Part shown: one piece after another, positions 1 through 8,173 of the stretch
Layout of the letters: each line of letters begins with the position of its first letter
Position numbering within the stretch: the first letter of the stretch is position 1
Source of the DNA: Ruminococcaceae bacterium UBA2656
GTDB lineage: Bacteria > Bacillota > Clostridia > Oscillospirales > Acutalibacteraceae
Reading direction: 5' to 3'
Assembly: GCA_002359465.1 (NCBI GenBank)
Contig: DENA01000028.1
Location: 1,999 to 28,072, forward strand
DNA: 26,074 nt
The notes under the pieces: model-generated
What the model saw: only the letters and a program-made list of their open reading frames with translations
What the model was told of the DNA's origin: nothing
The model's database searches: none
Position numbers and translations under genes: made by a program

Positions 1-853
1 TGGCCGGGGAGGGGAGATCGCCCGTCAGGATGACGCGGTTGCGCTTATGCGTCGGGTCCGGAATGGGAATTGCGGACATGAGCGCTTTCGTGTAGGGGTG
101 CTGGGGGTTGTTGTAAAGCTCGTCCTTCGCGGCCATCTCGACGATGTTGCCGAGATACATGACCGCAACGCGCGTTGAAATGTATTCAACAACCGAGAGG
201 TCATGCGAAATAAACATATAGGAGAGATTTTTCTCCTTCTGCAAATCGCTCAAAAGGTTAATGATCTGGGACTGGATCGAAACGTCCAGCGCGGAAACCG
301 GCTCGTCGCAGATAATAAACTGCGGGTCAAGCGCGAGCGAACGGGCGATACCAATGCGCTGGCGCTGGCCGCCTGAAAACTCGTGCGGGTAGCGGCCCAT
401 ATAGTAATACGGCAGTCCGCAGAGGTCCATCGTTTCCTTGACCTTTTCCTCGATCTCATCCTTCGTTCCAAGCTTGTGGTCGGTGAGGGCTTCGCCGATA
501 ATCTGGCCGACGGTCATACGCGGGTCGAGCGAGGAATAGGGGTCCTGAAAGACCATCTGCATCTGGAGACGTTCGGCGCGGAGCTGCTTGCGGGAGTATT
601 TGTTAAAATCCTTGCCATTAAAAACGACCGAGCCGGATTGTCCGCCAACCTTGTCGTAAAGCCGCATGATGGAGCGGCCAAGCGTCGATTTGCCGCAGCC
701 GGACTCGCCGACGATGCCAAGCGTTTCACCGCGCTTGATGGCAAAGGAAACGCCGTCCACTGCCTTGACGTGGCCCACTGTGCGCTGGAAAACGCCGCTG
801 CGGATGGGGAAATACTGCTTCAGATCTTGTACTTCGAGAATATTGTCGTCCAT
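1..853 (-). CDS. oppF: Oligopeptide/dipeptide ABC transporter ATP-binding protein, OppF/DppF type (3' end beyond window)
   Basis: One of the two ATPases that drive peptide import through the OppBC pore, acting on the cytoplasmic face. The reading frame is open to the window edge, giving 284 residues, so the C-terminus is missing. Visible motifs are Walker [10 protein letters not shown] (residues 49-57), the Q-loop [12 protein letters not shown], the ABC signature [15 protein letters not shown], Walker [15 protein letters not shown] and the switch histidine in MFISHDL. The region after [17 protein letters not shown] is the start of the OppD/F C-terminal extension. The ATG follows the stop of the preceding oppD-like gene by 12 bases, with a purine-rich AAGGGGG element just upstream. 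It is the last visible gene of the opp operon. OppF rather than OppD is inferred from gene order and from the canonical [10 protein letters not shown]-loop. Exact substrate class (oligo- or dipeptide) cannot be read from the sequence. Confidence 0.93.
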   Translation of the reverse strand, partial: MDDNILEVQDLKQYFPIRSGVFQRTVGHVKAVDGVSFAIKRGETLGIVGESGCGKSTLGRSIMRLYDKVGGQSGSVVFNGKDFNKYSRKQLRAERLQMQMVFQDPYSSLDPRMTVGQIIGEALTDHKLGTKDEIEEKVKETMDLCGLPYYYMGRYPHEFSGGQRQRIGIARSLALDPQFIICDEPVSALDVSIQSQIINLLSDLQKEKNLSYMFISHDLSVVEYISTRVAVMYLGNIVEMAAKDELYNNPQHPYTKALMSAIPIPDPTHKRNRVILTGDLPSPA

Positions 854-865
854 GCCTGTCCCCCC

Positions 866-1843
866 TTAAGGTCTGTTGAAGCAGGCGACAAAATGCCCGT
901 TTCCAAGGTCTTTAAGCGCCGGGATGCCCATTTTGCATTCTTCGGTGCAGGCTTCGCAGCGCTCGTTAAAATAGCAGTTATCGGGCATGTCAATCGGGTT
1001 CGGAACCTGCCCCGGAATGGAGTAGAGCCGCTGGTTGTGGTCCGTTTTGCCGATGACAGGCTTCGATTTTAAAAGGCCGGTGGTGTAAGGGTGCGTCGGG
1101 CGCGCAAAAATTTCCATGACCGGGCCGCGCTCGACGATCTTGCCGGCGTACATAACGACGACATAGTCCGCCATTTCGGCCACGACGCCGAGGTCGTGCG
1201 TGATGAGCATGATGGACATGCCGAGTTCGTCCTTGAGCCTGCGCATGAGGTCCAAAATCTGAGCCTGAATGGTGACGTCAAGTGCTGTTGTCGGCTCGTT
1301 TGCAATGAGAAGCTTCGGGTTGCAGATGAGCGCCATTGCGATCATGATACGCTGGCGCATACCGCCGGAAAACTCATGGGGATACTGGTGAATCCGGTTC
1401 TCCGCATCGGAAATACCCACATCCTCCAGAATGGAAACCGCCGCCGCCCTGGCTTCGGCCCCTTTTAAGCCCTGATGGAGTTCAATCGCCTCGCAGACCT
1501 GAAAGCCGATGGTCTTGAGCGGGTTCAGGCTGGTCATCGGGTCCTGAAGCACCATGGCGATTTCTTTTCCGCGCACCGTAAGCCATTGCTTTTCGGTTTT
1601 AAACTTGCTTAAATCCTGACCGTCATAAAGGATTTCACCGCCCGTAATGGCGCCGTTCGCGTCGAGAAGCCCCATAAAGGTTTTGACCAGAACGGATTTT
1701 CCGGAGCCGGACTCTCCGACAATGGCGAGGCTCTCGCTCTTATATAAATCAAGGGAAATGCCGCGTATCGCGTGGAGAATCCGCCCGCGAAGGTCGAATT
1801 TCACTTCCAGGTTTTTAACGGAAAGAATGATTTCCTGTTCCAT
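866..1843 (-). CDS. oppD: Oligopeptide/dipeptide ABC transporter ATP-binding protein, OppD/DppD type
   Basis: Second ATPase of the peptide importer, 325 aa, the usual length for the family. Walker A GESGSGKS lies at residues 43-50. The Q-loop is [12 protein letters not shown], the signature [15 protein letters not shown] and the switch histidine is in [14 protein letters not shown]. The Walker B region reads [14 protein letters not shown]: the usual Asp before the catalytic Glu (DEPTTALD) is Asn here, a substitution worth noting although the Glu is kept. The C-terminal oligo_HPY region holds four cysteines ([14 protein letters not shown]), a pattern known in DppD/OppD ATPases and linked there to metal or Fe-S binding. 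The gene starts 12 bases after the oppC-like gene, with AAGGAGG upstream of the ATG, and is translationally close to the next gene. Heterodimer formation with the neighbouring OppF is inferred from the family. Confidence 0.95.
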   Translation of the reverse strand: MEQEIILSVKNLEVKFDLRGRILHAIRGISLDLYKSESLAIVGESGSGKSVLVKTFMGLLDANGAITGGEILYDGQDLSKFKTEKQWLTVRGKEIAMVLQDPMTSLNPLKTIGFQVCEAIELHQGLKGAEARAAAVSILEDVGISDAENRIHQYPHEFSGGMRQRIMIAMALICNPKLLIANEPTTALDVTIQAQILDLMRRLKDELGMSIMLITHDLGVVAEMADYVVVMYAGKIVERGPVMEIFARPTHPYTTGLLKSKPVIGKTDHNQRLYSIPGQVPNPIDMPDNCYFNERCEACTEECKMGIPALKDLGNGHFVACFNRP

Positions 1844-1855
1844 GATTCAACCTCC

Positions 1856-2851
1856 TTAAACATGATTTTTCGGGTCGGACGCGTCCGCAAACGCATTGCC
1901 GATAATATAGAATGAAATGGTGACTACAGAAAGCGCGATGGCGGGGAAGAACAGCTGGTACCGCAGCGCGGGGGAGGTCATCAGCACGCGGCCCTCGTTG
2001 ATGAGGTTGCCGAGCGACGGGATGCTGACCGGCAGCCCCAGCCCGATGTAGGTGAGGAATACCTCGTTGCCGATGGCGGCGGGAATTGCCAGCGCCATGC
2101 GCAGCATGATGACGGACACGAGATACGGCAGAAGATTCTTCAGAATAATGCGGCGCGTCGGTGTGCCAAGACAGCGTGAAGCCAGATTGTAATCCCGGTC
2201 GCGGATAATCAGAATCTGGTTGCGGATAAAGCGCGCCATGTCGAGCCAGCCCGTCAGGCACATGGCAAATACCAGCGTTGTAATGCTGGGGCGCATGATA
2301 TAGGAGAATAAAATCAGAACGACGGTCTGCGGAATATTGTCCAGCACGTTGTAAATTTCAGTGAACAGCCGGTCAAGCTTGCGGACATAGCCCCAAAGCA
2401 CGCCCATCAGGATACCGAGCACCGCTTCGCTGAGCGCGACGGCGAAGCCGATGAGCAGAGAGGTACGCGTGCCGCTCCAGACGCGGCTCCATAAATCCTG
2501 CCCGATGGAGTTGGTACCGAACCAGAATTTCCCGCCGGGCTGCAGGTTCCTCAGCTGCATGCCGGCGGCGTCGTTGAAAATTTCCGTCGCGGAGCGCTGG
2601 CCCGGAATCAGCGGCTGAATAAAGGTGAACAGAAGAATGATGCCCATTAAAACCAGAAGGGAGAGGGCGACTTTGTTTTTCAGAAAGACCTGAAAGGTGG
2701 AGCGCCAGTAGGAATAATCCGAGTAACCGGAGCGTTCCGCCGCCGCCTCGTCAAAGCCGGAGAAGGTGAACAGCTCGTCGTCAGATAAATTTTCGAGCGA
2801 GCGGTTGATGCTGTCTTCCACAGCGGCTGTTTTTTTATGACGCAAAGCCAT
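1856..2851 (-). CDS. oppC: Oligopeptide/dipeptide ABC transporter permease, OppC/DppC type
   Basis: Integral membrane permease subunit, 331 aa, pairing with the OppB-like protein to form the peptide channel. A hydrophilic N-terminal stretch of about 60 residues (rich in Asp, Glu and Ser) precedes the first membrane helix (KVALSLLVLMGIILLFTF, around residue 60-77), as is common for OppC. A periplasmic loop with FGTNSIGQDLWSRVWSGTRTSL is the characteristic OppC/DppC segment, and the EAA-type ATPase contact loop contains LGTPTRRIILKNLLPYL. The start codon overlaps the stop of the upstream permease gene by one base (TAATG), which suggests translational coupling. The N-terminal part is longer than in many homologues, but nothing shows that this is abnormal. 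Confidence 0.95.
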   Translation of the reverse strand: MALRHKKTAAVEDSINRSLENLSDDELFTFSGFDEAAAERSGYSDYSYWRSTFQVFLKNKVALSLLVLMGIILLFTFIQPLIPGQRSATEIFNDAAGMQLRNLQPGGKFWFGTNSIGQDLWSRVWSGTRTSLLIGFAVALSEAVLGILMGVLWGYVRKLDRLFTEIYNVLDNIPQTVVLILFSYIMRPSITTLVFAMCLTGWLDMARFIRNQILIIRDRDYNLASRCLGTPTRRIILKNLLPYLVSVIMLRMALAIPAAIGNEVFLTYIGLGLPVSIPSLGNLINEGRVLMTSPALRYQLFFPAIALSVVTISFYIIGNAFADASDPKNHV

Positions 2852-3792
2852 TACCGGGCACCTCCCTTTTTCACAAAGCTGATGCGCGGGTCCATCAGAT
2901 TCATCAGGATGTCGCCCAGCAGCAGGCCGACAATGCCGACCGCCGAGTAAATCAGGACCAGCGCCTGCACCATGTTGTTGTCCTGACGCTGAATCACGTT
3001 GACCAACAGGCCGCCCATGCCGGGAACGGAATAAAGGGATTCAATGTAGATGGAGCCGGCGATGGTATACAGAAGGGAGGTTGGCAGATACTGCACCATC
3101 GGTACAAACGCATTGCGGAACACATGGTTTTTCATAATGGATTTGCTGTCCACGCCCTTTGCGCGCGCAAGCCTTATGTAATCCTTGTTCAGCTCGTCAA
3201 CCATATAGCGCCGCAGCCACATGGCGTAATAGGCGATGTTGCCGAGCGACAGGGAAACGGTGGGAAGAATCCAGCTTACCGGGTCGGAGCTGCTGAAAAG
3301 AATCGGCAGGCCGAGCCAGTCGGTAAAATAAAGCTGTACCAGCAAGTAGTAGACGGCGGCGGGAACGGCGGTGATGAACACGATAAACGCGGTGCCGAAT
3401 TTATCCCAGAACCCGCTCTTGCTCCTCGCCATGGCGGTGCCGAGGGGAAGCCCCAGCGCCAGTGCGATGACCATGGACGCAAGGCCCATATAAATGGAAA
3501 CCGGCGCTTTGGACGCGATGATTTCCATCACCGGCACATTGGGGCGGTAGATCAGCGAGTTGCCCAGACTGCCGTGGAAAAGCTGAATGAAAAAGTTCTT
3601 GAGCTGAATGGGCAGCGGGTCCAAAAGTCCCATGCTCAATAGGGCGTTGTGAATCTGGTCCTTGTCAAGTTTGTCGAAATTCTGGAAATACCCTTCAATC
3701 GGCATCATCCGCATCAGTGAGAATACAATGGCGGTGATGATAAACAAGGTGATCAGGGACTGTGCCAGCCGTTTGGCTGTGTATTTTAACAT
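2851..3792 (-). CDS. oppB: Oligopeptide/dipeptide ABC transporter permease, OppB/DppB type
   Basis: Integral membrane permease, 313 aa from the chosen start. The first helix (RLAQSLITLFIITAIVFSLM) begins near residue 8, as in OppB/DppB. The EAA loop is in YIRLARAKGVDSKSIMKNHVFRNA, a near-canonical OppB motif, and the C-terminus contains GMGGLLVNVIQRQDNNMVQA. The frame can be extended seven codons to a TTG at 3813. The ATG at 3792 is preferred because AAAGGAG lies seven bases before it and translation from it (MLKYTAKRL) matches the usual OppB beginning. It is separated from the upstream binding-protein gene by 144 bases that contain a strong hairpin, so it is probably expressed by partial read-through from that gene. 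Confidence 0.95.
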   Translation of the reverse strand: MLKYTAKRLAQSLITLFIITAIVFSLMRMMPIEGYFQNFDKLDKDQIHNALLSMGLLDPLPIQLKNFFIQLFHGSLGNSLIYRPNVPVMEIIASKAPVSIYMGLASMVIALALGLPLGTAMARSKSGFWDKFGTAFIVFITAVPAAVYYLLVQLYFTDWLGLPILFSSSDPVSWILPTVSLSLGNIAYYAMWLRRYMVDELNKDYIRLARAKGVDSKSIMKNHVFRNAFVPMVQYLPTSLLYTIAGSIYIESLYSVPGMGGLLVNVIQRQDNNMVQALVLIYSAVGIVGLLLGDILMNLMDPRISFVKKGGAR

Positions 3793-3874
3793 GGCAATGC
3801 TCCTTTGCGGCAAGATATGCGAATTGGCACTGCTGCGAATGACAATTCGTATATCCTGATAAAATTAAAAATAC

Positions 3875-3913
3875 GAATAATGACTCCGCCGCGCTTCAAC
3901 GGAGTCATTATTC
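3875..3913 (-). terminator. Hairpin between the peptide-binding protein gene and oppB (attenuator or partial terminator)
   Basis: Perfect 14-base inverted repeat (3875-3888 pairs with 3900-3913, arm GAATAATGACTCCG) with an 11-base loop. On the minus strand it is followed by the T-rich stretch GTATTTTTAATTTTAT. It sits after the binding-protein stop and before the permease start. Such hairpins commonly hold transporter subunits at a lower level than the binding protein, either by partial termination or by protecting the upstream mRNA from 3' decay; this role is inferred. Confidence 0.7.
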
Positions 3914-3936
3914 TTTCATTCATTTATATTTTCAGT

Positions 3937-5793
3937 TTATTTTTTTGCTTTGGCAAGCGCGGCCGCGCGCTCTTCGTTCCATTTCTTTTCCGCGGCATAG
4001 TATTCGTCCATGCTCATGGGCTTCTGGAGCAGATGTTGCCCCTTGTAGCGGAGAATGGAGACGCCGAACGGGGCGTACTGGTAGTCGAATTCATTCCTCT
4101 TCGTGACCTGATATCCGTCGGTGTTCAGGCCGTAGGGGATGACGAACGCGTTGTTGATGAGGAAGGCCTCCGCTTTTGCAAACGCATTGTAGCGCTTGGT
4201 CAGGTCAAGGGATTCCCCCATGGCGGCCTTTAAAAGGTTCGAGTAGGTCTTGCTGCCGTCGGCGTCGGTGTAGCCCTGTACTTTTTCGGGCTTGTTATAC
4301 GAACCGCCGCCTTCGCCGTTCGCGTCATTCGGCTGGAACGGGTCGGTAAAGGTCTGCGGGTCGGCGTAGTCCGGTCCGAAATTGCACTTCATCAGCGCGT
4401 ATTTGCCCGCGCGACGGGTTGCGGAAAGGAATCCGGTGGACGGGCCGGCTTCCGGAATAATATCGATGTAATCCTTGCCCAGCAGGTTTTCAAGCTGCTG
4501 CTCAACCACCTGGCATTCCTTATCCCAGTTGGCGGTGGTCGGATTGTACGGCATCAGAATCTTGACCGGCAGGGTAGCGCCGGCGGCCTTCAGCTCTGTT
4601 TTTGCCTTTTCGGCGTACTTTTTGGCTTCATCCGCCTGGAAGGGATCCCTTGCGGTAATCGCTTTCAAGTCGCCGATATTGGTGTAGTCCGTACCGTTAA
4701 GGTCAACCAGGGCGGGCGGGGTAACCGTGTTCAGAAGCTGTTTGTCCGGATTGTACGGCTCCGCGACGGAAAGTGCTTTGATGCGGTCCAGACCGTAGAA
4801 AATCGATTTGCGGAAGTTCTCGTTGTTGACAGCCTTTTTCCAGTTGTCCGGCTGGTACTGCGCGTCGAACTTCGGGTCGAAGTTAAAGGCATAGAAATAG
4901 GAGTAGCACTGGCTGCGGCTGGGGCTGACCAGATCCTTGGTCTTGGAGTCCTTCAGCCACTGGTCGAGGATGTCGGAGGAAATATAAGCCTGATCGATTT
5001 CGCCGCGCTTATACATTTCCGGCGCGAGGGTGTTCTTTTCCTTATTATAGGTCTCCGTGATTTTACCGATATAGACCTTATCCTTATCCCAGTATTTGTC
5101 GTTCTTAGTAAAAACATGGGACACCTGCGGCTCGTAGGTGGAAAGAATATAGGCCCCGTTGTAGAGAAGGCTGGCGTTATCGGTTCCGAAATTGGCGCCC
5201 TTTTCCTTCAGAAAATCGCCGTTCGCCGGCATAAAGCAGACGTAAACCAGCATGGAAAGGAAATAAGGGGTCGGTTTGTTCAGTGTGTAAACCAGTGTGC
5301 TGTCGTCGGTCGCTTTTACGCCGACCTGTGAAAAATCCGTGATTTTCTTGTTGTAGTAATCCTCGGCGTTTTTGATCACGCTGTAGAAGATGTTCGCGGT
5401 TTCGGATTTATAGGTATCGGTCAGAAGATACTTGGCGGCGTCCACAAAGTCCTGTGCCTTTATGTCGGCGACTTCCTTGCCGGTATTGTCCACCCATTTT
5501 ACGCCCTTGCGCAGATGGAAGGTCCAGGTGAGCTGGTCATCGCTGGTTTCCCATTTTTCCGCAAGGCCGGGCTGCACGACGCCGTATTTGTCGTACTCAA
5601 TCAGGCCGTCCACGCAGTTCGCCGCGACCGCCTGCTCGGTCTGGCTGCCGGTAACCAGATAATTCATGGTTGTAAACTCTTCGGAATACAGCTTGCGGTA
5701 GTTTTCGGACGTGTCCGCGGCTTTCTTGCCGCATCCCGCCAGCGTGCCGAGCAGCATTGCGGCGCACAGCAGCATTGATAACAGCTTTTTCAT
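3937..5793 (-). CDS. oppA: Peptide ABC transporter substrate-binding lipoprotein (SBP family 5)
   Basis: Extracellular lipid-anchored receptor that delivers peptides to the OppBC permease. The N-terminus MKKLLSMLLCAAMLLGTLAG ends in a lipobox with the lipidated cysteine at residue 21. The mature protein shows the family 5 pattern: WTFHLRKGVKWVDNTGKEV, then KAQDFVDAAKYLLT, YTLNKPTPYFLSMLVY and, near the C-terminus, AEAFLINNAFVIPY. It is 618 aa, longer than the roughly 540 aa usual for OppA/DppA. The ATG has AAGAGG upstream. The gene follows the dipeptide epimerase by 67 bases with no visible terminator between them, so the two are probably co-transcribed. The context suggests D-Glu-containing or murein-derived peptides as ligands, which is inference; the assignment as a peptide rather than a nickel or sugar receptor rests on the neighbouring genes. 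Confidence 0.9.
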   Translation of the reverse strand: MKKLLSMLLCAAMLLGTLAGCGKKAADTSENYRKLYSEEFTTMNYLVTGSQTEQAVAANCVDGLIEYDKYGVVQPGLAEKWETSDDQLTWTFHLRKGVKWVDNTGKEVADIKAQDFVDAAKYLLTDTYKSETANIFYSVIKNAEDYYNKKITDFSQVGVKATDDSTLVYTLNKPTPYFLSMLVYVCFMPANGDFLKEKGANFGTDNASLLYNGAYILSTYEPQVSHVFTKNDKYWDKDKVYIGKITETYNKEKNTLAPEMYKRGEIDQAYISSDILDQWLKDSKTKDLVSPSRSQCYSYFYAFNFDPKFDAQYQPDNWKKAVNNENFRKSIFYGLDRIKALSVAEPYNPDKQLLNTVTPPALVDLNGTDYTNIGDLKAITARDPFQADEAKKYAEKAKTELKAAGATLPVKILMPYNPTTANWDKECQVVEQQLENLLGKDYIDIIPEAGPSTGFLSATRRAGKYALMKCNFGPDYADPQTFTDPFQPNDANGEGGGSYNKPEKVQGYTDADGSKTYSNLLKAAMGESLDLTKRYNAFAKAEAFLINNAFVIPYGLNTDGYQVTKRNEFDYQYAPFGVSILRYKGQHLLQKPMSMDEYYAAEKKWNEERAAALAKAKK

Positions 5794-5860
5794 TGTTTAT
5801 CCTCTTTTCTCTTAAGTATTGTCCTCAAGTGGCTATTATGATAAAAGTATGGCAAGCGTC

Positions 5861-6955
5861 TTATTTGCCATACTCTTTAAATGCGGGAACGGTTTGAATC
5901 CCGATGCCGGGAAGGCCGTTCATTACAATTCGGTTTTCCAGAAAATCCGGGCCGCCCTCGAACGGGTCGGTTTTACACAGGGACGGGCCGTCCAGATCGG
6001 CGCGCGTAATAATGCCCTTCGCCGCGGCAAGGTGCGCCGCCGCGCTGACGGACAGCTTGCTTTCCAGCATGCAGCCGATCATGCACTCCACGCCGTAGGT
6101 CTCCGCGATCGCGCAGATTTTTAAAGCGCCGTAAATGCCGCCGGTTTTCATCAATTTAATATTGATGAGGTCAGCCGCGCCCGTGCGGATGATTTCCACC
6201 GCGTCTTCGGCCGAAAATACGCTTTCGTCCGCCAGAATGGGGGTGGAAACCGCTTTGGTTACGGCGCGCATGCCGTCAAAGTCGTGCGCCTTTACCGGCT
6301 GCTCGCAGAGCTCGATGTCCAGCCCGCGGTCCTCCATCGCCGTAAGGATGCGGATGGCCTCTTTGGCGGTCCAGCCCTGGTTGGCGTCCACACGGATTTT
6401 CACGTCCCCGCCCACCGCTTCGCGGATGGCGGTAATGCGCTCAATATCCTTCAGGCCTTCCTTGCCGACCTTCGTCTTTAAAATGCGGTAGCCGCGTTTC
6501 ACAGCGGAAATGCTGTCCCGTACCATCTCGCCGACCGGGTTGACGCTGATGGTCAGATCGGTTTCCAGCTCTTTGCGGTACCCGCCCAGAAGCTGATAAA
6601 GCGGCGCGCCGTAGCGCTTCCCGTACAGGTCGTAAAGCGCCATGTCCACACAGGCCTTGGCGCTGGTGTTTTTTTGGATGCAGGAGTGCAGCTTCTGCAT
6701 GATGCCGTCCATGTTTTCAATTTCCATGCCCAGAATGGCCGGGCGGATGAAGTCGCGGACGGCGCAGACAACGGAGCCTTTGGTGTCGCCGGTAATCACG
6801 GCGGTAGGCGGTGCCTCGCCGTAGCCGACCTCGCCGCTGTCGGCGGTAATCCGGACGACAATGTCCTCCACGTTTTTCACCGTGCGCAGGGCGGTTTTAA
6901 AAGGGGTTGCCAGCGGTATAAAAATTTCGCCGATTTCGATCTCTTTTATTTTCAA
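5861..6955 (-). CDS. Dipeptide epimerase (L-Ala-D/L-Glu epimerase family)
   Basis: Cytoplasmic Mg-dependent enolase-superfamily enzyme that interconverts L-Ala-D-Glu and L-Ala-L-Glu by proton exchange at the C-terminal residue. All catalytic features are visible: KTK at 160-162 (first acid/base Lys162), metal ligands Asp190, Glu218 and Asp243, and the second acid/base Lys267 in INIKLMKTGG. The DLD pair at 320-322 matches the Asp-x-Asp motif that holds the dipeptide amino group, and Arg24 in PFKTALRT matches the position reported to bind the Glu side chain in the Bacillus enzyme. Length 364 aa is normal. Translation starts at TTG (6955), the only start near the AGAGG ribosome site; the first residues MKIKEIEI fit the family. 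It leads the opp genes and has its own promoter (7025-7053). Related dipeptide substrates are possible, as specificity varies within this family. Confidence 0.92.
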   Translation of the reverse strand: MKIKEIEIGEIFIPLATPFKTALRTVKNVEDIVVRITADSGEVGYGEAPPTAVITGDTKGSVVCAVRDFIRPAILGMEIENMDGIMQKLHSCIQKNTSAKACVDMALYDLYGKRYGAPLYQLLGGYRKELETDLTISVNPVGEMVRDSISAVKRGYRILKTKVGKEGLKDIERITAIREAVGGDVKIRVDANQGWTAKEAIRILTAMEDRGLDIELCEQPVKAHDFDGMRAVTKAVSTPILADESVFSAEDAVEIIRTGAADLINIKLMKTGGIYGALKICAIAETYGVECMIGCMLESKLSVSAAAHLAAAKGIITRADLDGPSLCKTDPFEGGPDFLENRIVMNGLPGIGIQTVPAFKEYGK

Positions 6956-6967
6956 GAGGTTTCCTCT
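6955..6967 (-). promoter_or_regulatory. Small hairpin over the ribosome site and TTG start of the epimerase gene
   Basis: On the minus strand the leader reads AGAGG-AAA-CCTCT followed by the rest of the TTG start. The five-base stem pairs the Shine-Dalgarno element itself with the bases next to, and including the first base of, the start codon. Together with the weak TTG start this should lower translation of the epimerase. The stem is short, so the effect is inferred. Confidence 0.4.
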
Positions 6968-7024
6968 CCCAACGGTATTGCAATTTCAAAAATACGAAAA
7001 TTCACATATCAAGAAATATAATGA

Positions 7025-7053
7025 ATTATAGCACTGTAAGGCGATTTTGTAAA
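7025..7053 (-). promoter_or_regulatory. Sigma-A-type promoter of the epimerase-opp operon
   Basis: On the minus strand: TTTACA (7048-7053), 17-base spacer, TATAAT (7025-7030). This is a near-consensus vegetative promoter 70 bases upstream of the epimerase start. It implies that the epimerase and the downstream transport genes can be transcribed independently of the serine hydrolase gene. Confidence 0.8.
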
Positions 7054-7112
7054 GGCGGAAAACGGACGAAATGACGCCTTGAAGAGCGAAAAATTCATTA
7101 CAGCTTTGTCAT

Positions 7113-7140
7113 AAAAAACCGCGGCGGGCGTTACCGCAAT
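7113..7140 (-). terminator. Probable terminator of the serine hydrolase gene
   Basis: On the minus strand GCGG-TAACGCCCG-CCGC (extendable by G-T pairs) is followed closely by TTTTTT. The stem overlaps the stop codon of the upstream gene. The stem is short but GC-rich and the T-tract is clear, and a separate promoter for the next gene lies just downstream, which fits. Confidence 0.5.
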
Positions 7141-7922
7141 CCGGTTTGGCAGGGGGATTCCTCTGTCTGCAGATCGTACAGAAGCTTCGTAATGTCCTGT
7201 ATCGCCCGTTCAAAGCGCGGCACGTCCGTTTCATTGGAGCAGAAGCACGCCACAAACGGCTGGGGCGCGAAGACGATGCCTACGTCGTGGGTGATTCCGC
7301 CGTCCTCTCCGGTTTTGTGCGCAATTTTCACCTGGCCCTTGAAATGAAACGGCATTTTGCCGTTCAGACGCTGGTTTTTCAATATGGAAATCATTTTCTC
7401 GGAAGCTTTTTGGGAAACCAGTTTTCCCCGGTACATTTTTTCAAGCAGGACGCCGATTTCCTTTGCACAGATTTGGTTTTCCCTGCCCGCCGCGGCCGCC
7501 TCCGCGTCGAAAAGCAGGCGGTTGACGGTGGTAATGCTCAGGCCGAGGTCCCGCATGCGCCGGTTGATGTTCTCCATGCCGAATTTTTTAATCAGCAGGT
7601 TGGTGGCCGTGTTGTCGCTTAAAATAATCATCAGGGTATATAAATCCTCAAGGGTTACTTCAAGGCCGGTGTGCATGTAGTTCAGCGCGCCGCAGGAGGG
7701 CAGCTTGTCCCCGGCCTGAATCCTGTAAAGCTCGTTTTTGTCGGCTGCGCCAGCTTCCAGCTGTGCGAAGACCTCTGTCAGCACGGGAATTTTAATCACG
7801 CTGGCCGCGATCATCGGCAGGGAGGAATGAAACTCCCATTCTTCCTCCGTTATCAGGTTTTTATAGTAAAATCCCGCTTTTCCCGGAATTCCGCTCAGAA
7901 TTTCAAGAATTTTTTCGTTCAT
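7131..7922 (-). CDS. Class A beta-lactamase-fold serine hydrolase, no signal peptide
   Basis: Penicillin-recognising serine hydrolase fold, 263 aa (close to mature class A beta-lactamases). The active-site motifs are present: SVIK at 41-44 (nucleophile Ser41, Lys44), SDN at 102-104 and KTG at 203-205. The omega-loop glutamate that activates deacylating water in true class A enzymes is not evident; the corresponding stretch reads AAAAGRENQICAKE. The N-terminus MNEKILEILSGIPGKAGFYY has no signal peptide or lipobox, so the protein is predicted to stay in the cytoplasm, where a lactamase would not meet its drug. A peptidase or amidase acting on imported peptides is therefore an attractive alternative, supported by the adjacent epimerase and opp genes, but this is inference. 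The ATG has AAGGAG nine bases upstream and its own promoter. Resistance should not be assumed from the fold. Confidence 0.85.
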   Translation of the reverse strand: MNEKILEILSGIPGKAGFYYKNLITEEEWEFHSSLPMIAASVIKIPVLTEVFAQLEAGAADKNELYRIQAGDKLPSCGALNYMHTGLEVTLEDLYTLMIILSDNTATNLLIKKFGMENINRRMRDLGLSITTVNRLLFDAEAAAAGRENQICAKEIGVLLEKMYRGKLVSQKASEKMISILKNQRLNGKMPFHFKGQVKIAHKTGEDGGITHDVGIVFAPQPFVACFCSNETDVPRFERAIQDITKLLYDLQTEESPCQTGLR

Positions 7923-7955
7923 GCGATTCGCTCCTTACCCCGCATATTTTCATAT

Positions 7956-7984
7956 ATTATAGCTGTTTTACCTGCCCGATACAA
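7956..7984 (-). promoter_or_regulatory. Sigma-A-type promoter of the serine hydrolase gene
   Basis: On the minus strand: TTGTAT (7979-7984), 17-base spacer, TATAAT (7956-7961), leaving a leader of about 27 bases before the ATG at 7922. A very good match to the vegetative consensus. Confidence 0.8.
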
Positions 7985-8136
7985 GAAGCTTTTCCGCAGA
8001 TGACAGAAAAAGGGAACGATTGCAGCGTTCACTAATGGTTATAGACGGCATTTCGACCTTTTTATCTAAATTTCCCCTCTGTTTTATACAAAACAACCAA
8101 TGTTATTCCCTGTTTTGCCTCCGGTTTAGCGAAAGC

Positions 8137-8171
8137 GGTAAAGAAATTTAATAGAAGTGAAAAGAAAATCA
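8137..8171 (+). promoter_or_regulatory. Candidate activator site: direct repeat upstream of mglB
   Basis: GGTAAAGAAATTTA (8137-8150) and TGAAAAGAAAATCA (8158-8171) agree at 10 of 14 positions and begin 21 bases apart, two helical turns. They end three bases before a poor -35 candidate. AraC-domain response regulators such as the YesN-type protein encoded downstream bind this kind of tandem site. That this one binds here is inference. Confidence 0.4.
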
Positions 8172-8173
8172 TA

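Noticed and set aside
383..1072. Plus-strand open frame of 229 codons across the oppF/oppD junction
   Set aside because: It is a shadow of two clear ABC transporter ATPase genes on the minus strand, with low-complexity composition and no family resemblance.
6985..7006. CodY-like box downstream of the epimerase promoter (AATTTTC followed by GAAATT)
   Set aside because: The half-sites are separated by too many bases and the best 15-base alignment has five mismatches, in an AT-rich leader where such matches are expected by chance.
7131..7922. Annotating the lactamase-fold protein as a beta-lactam resistance gene
   Set aside because: No secretion signal, no evident omega-loop catalytic Glu, and peptide-metabolism neighbours; the fold alone does not show resistance.
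8130..8143. Possible CcpA (cre) site CGAAAGCGGTAAAG upstream of mglB
   Set aside because: Four mismatches to TGWAARCGYTWNCW, including both outer positions and the symmetric C; below a useful threshold by eye.
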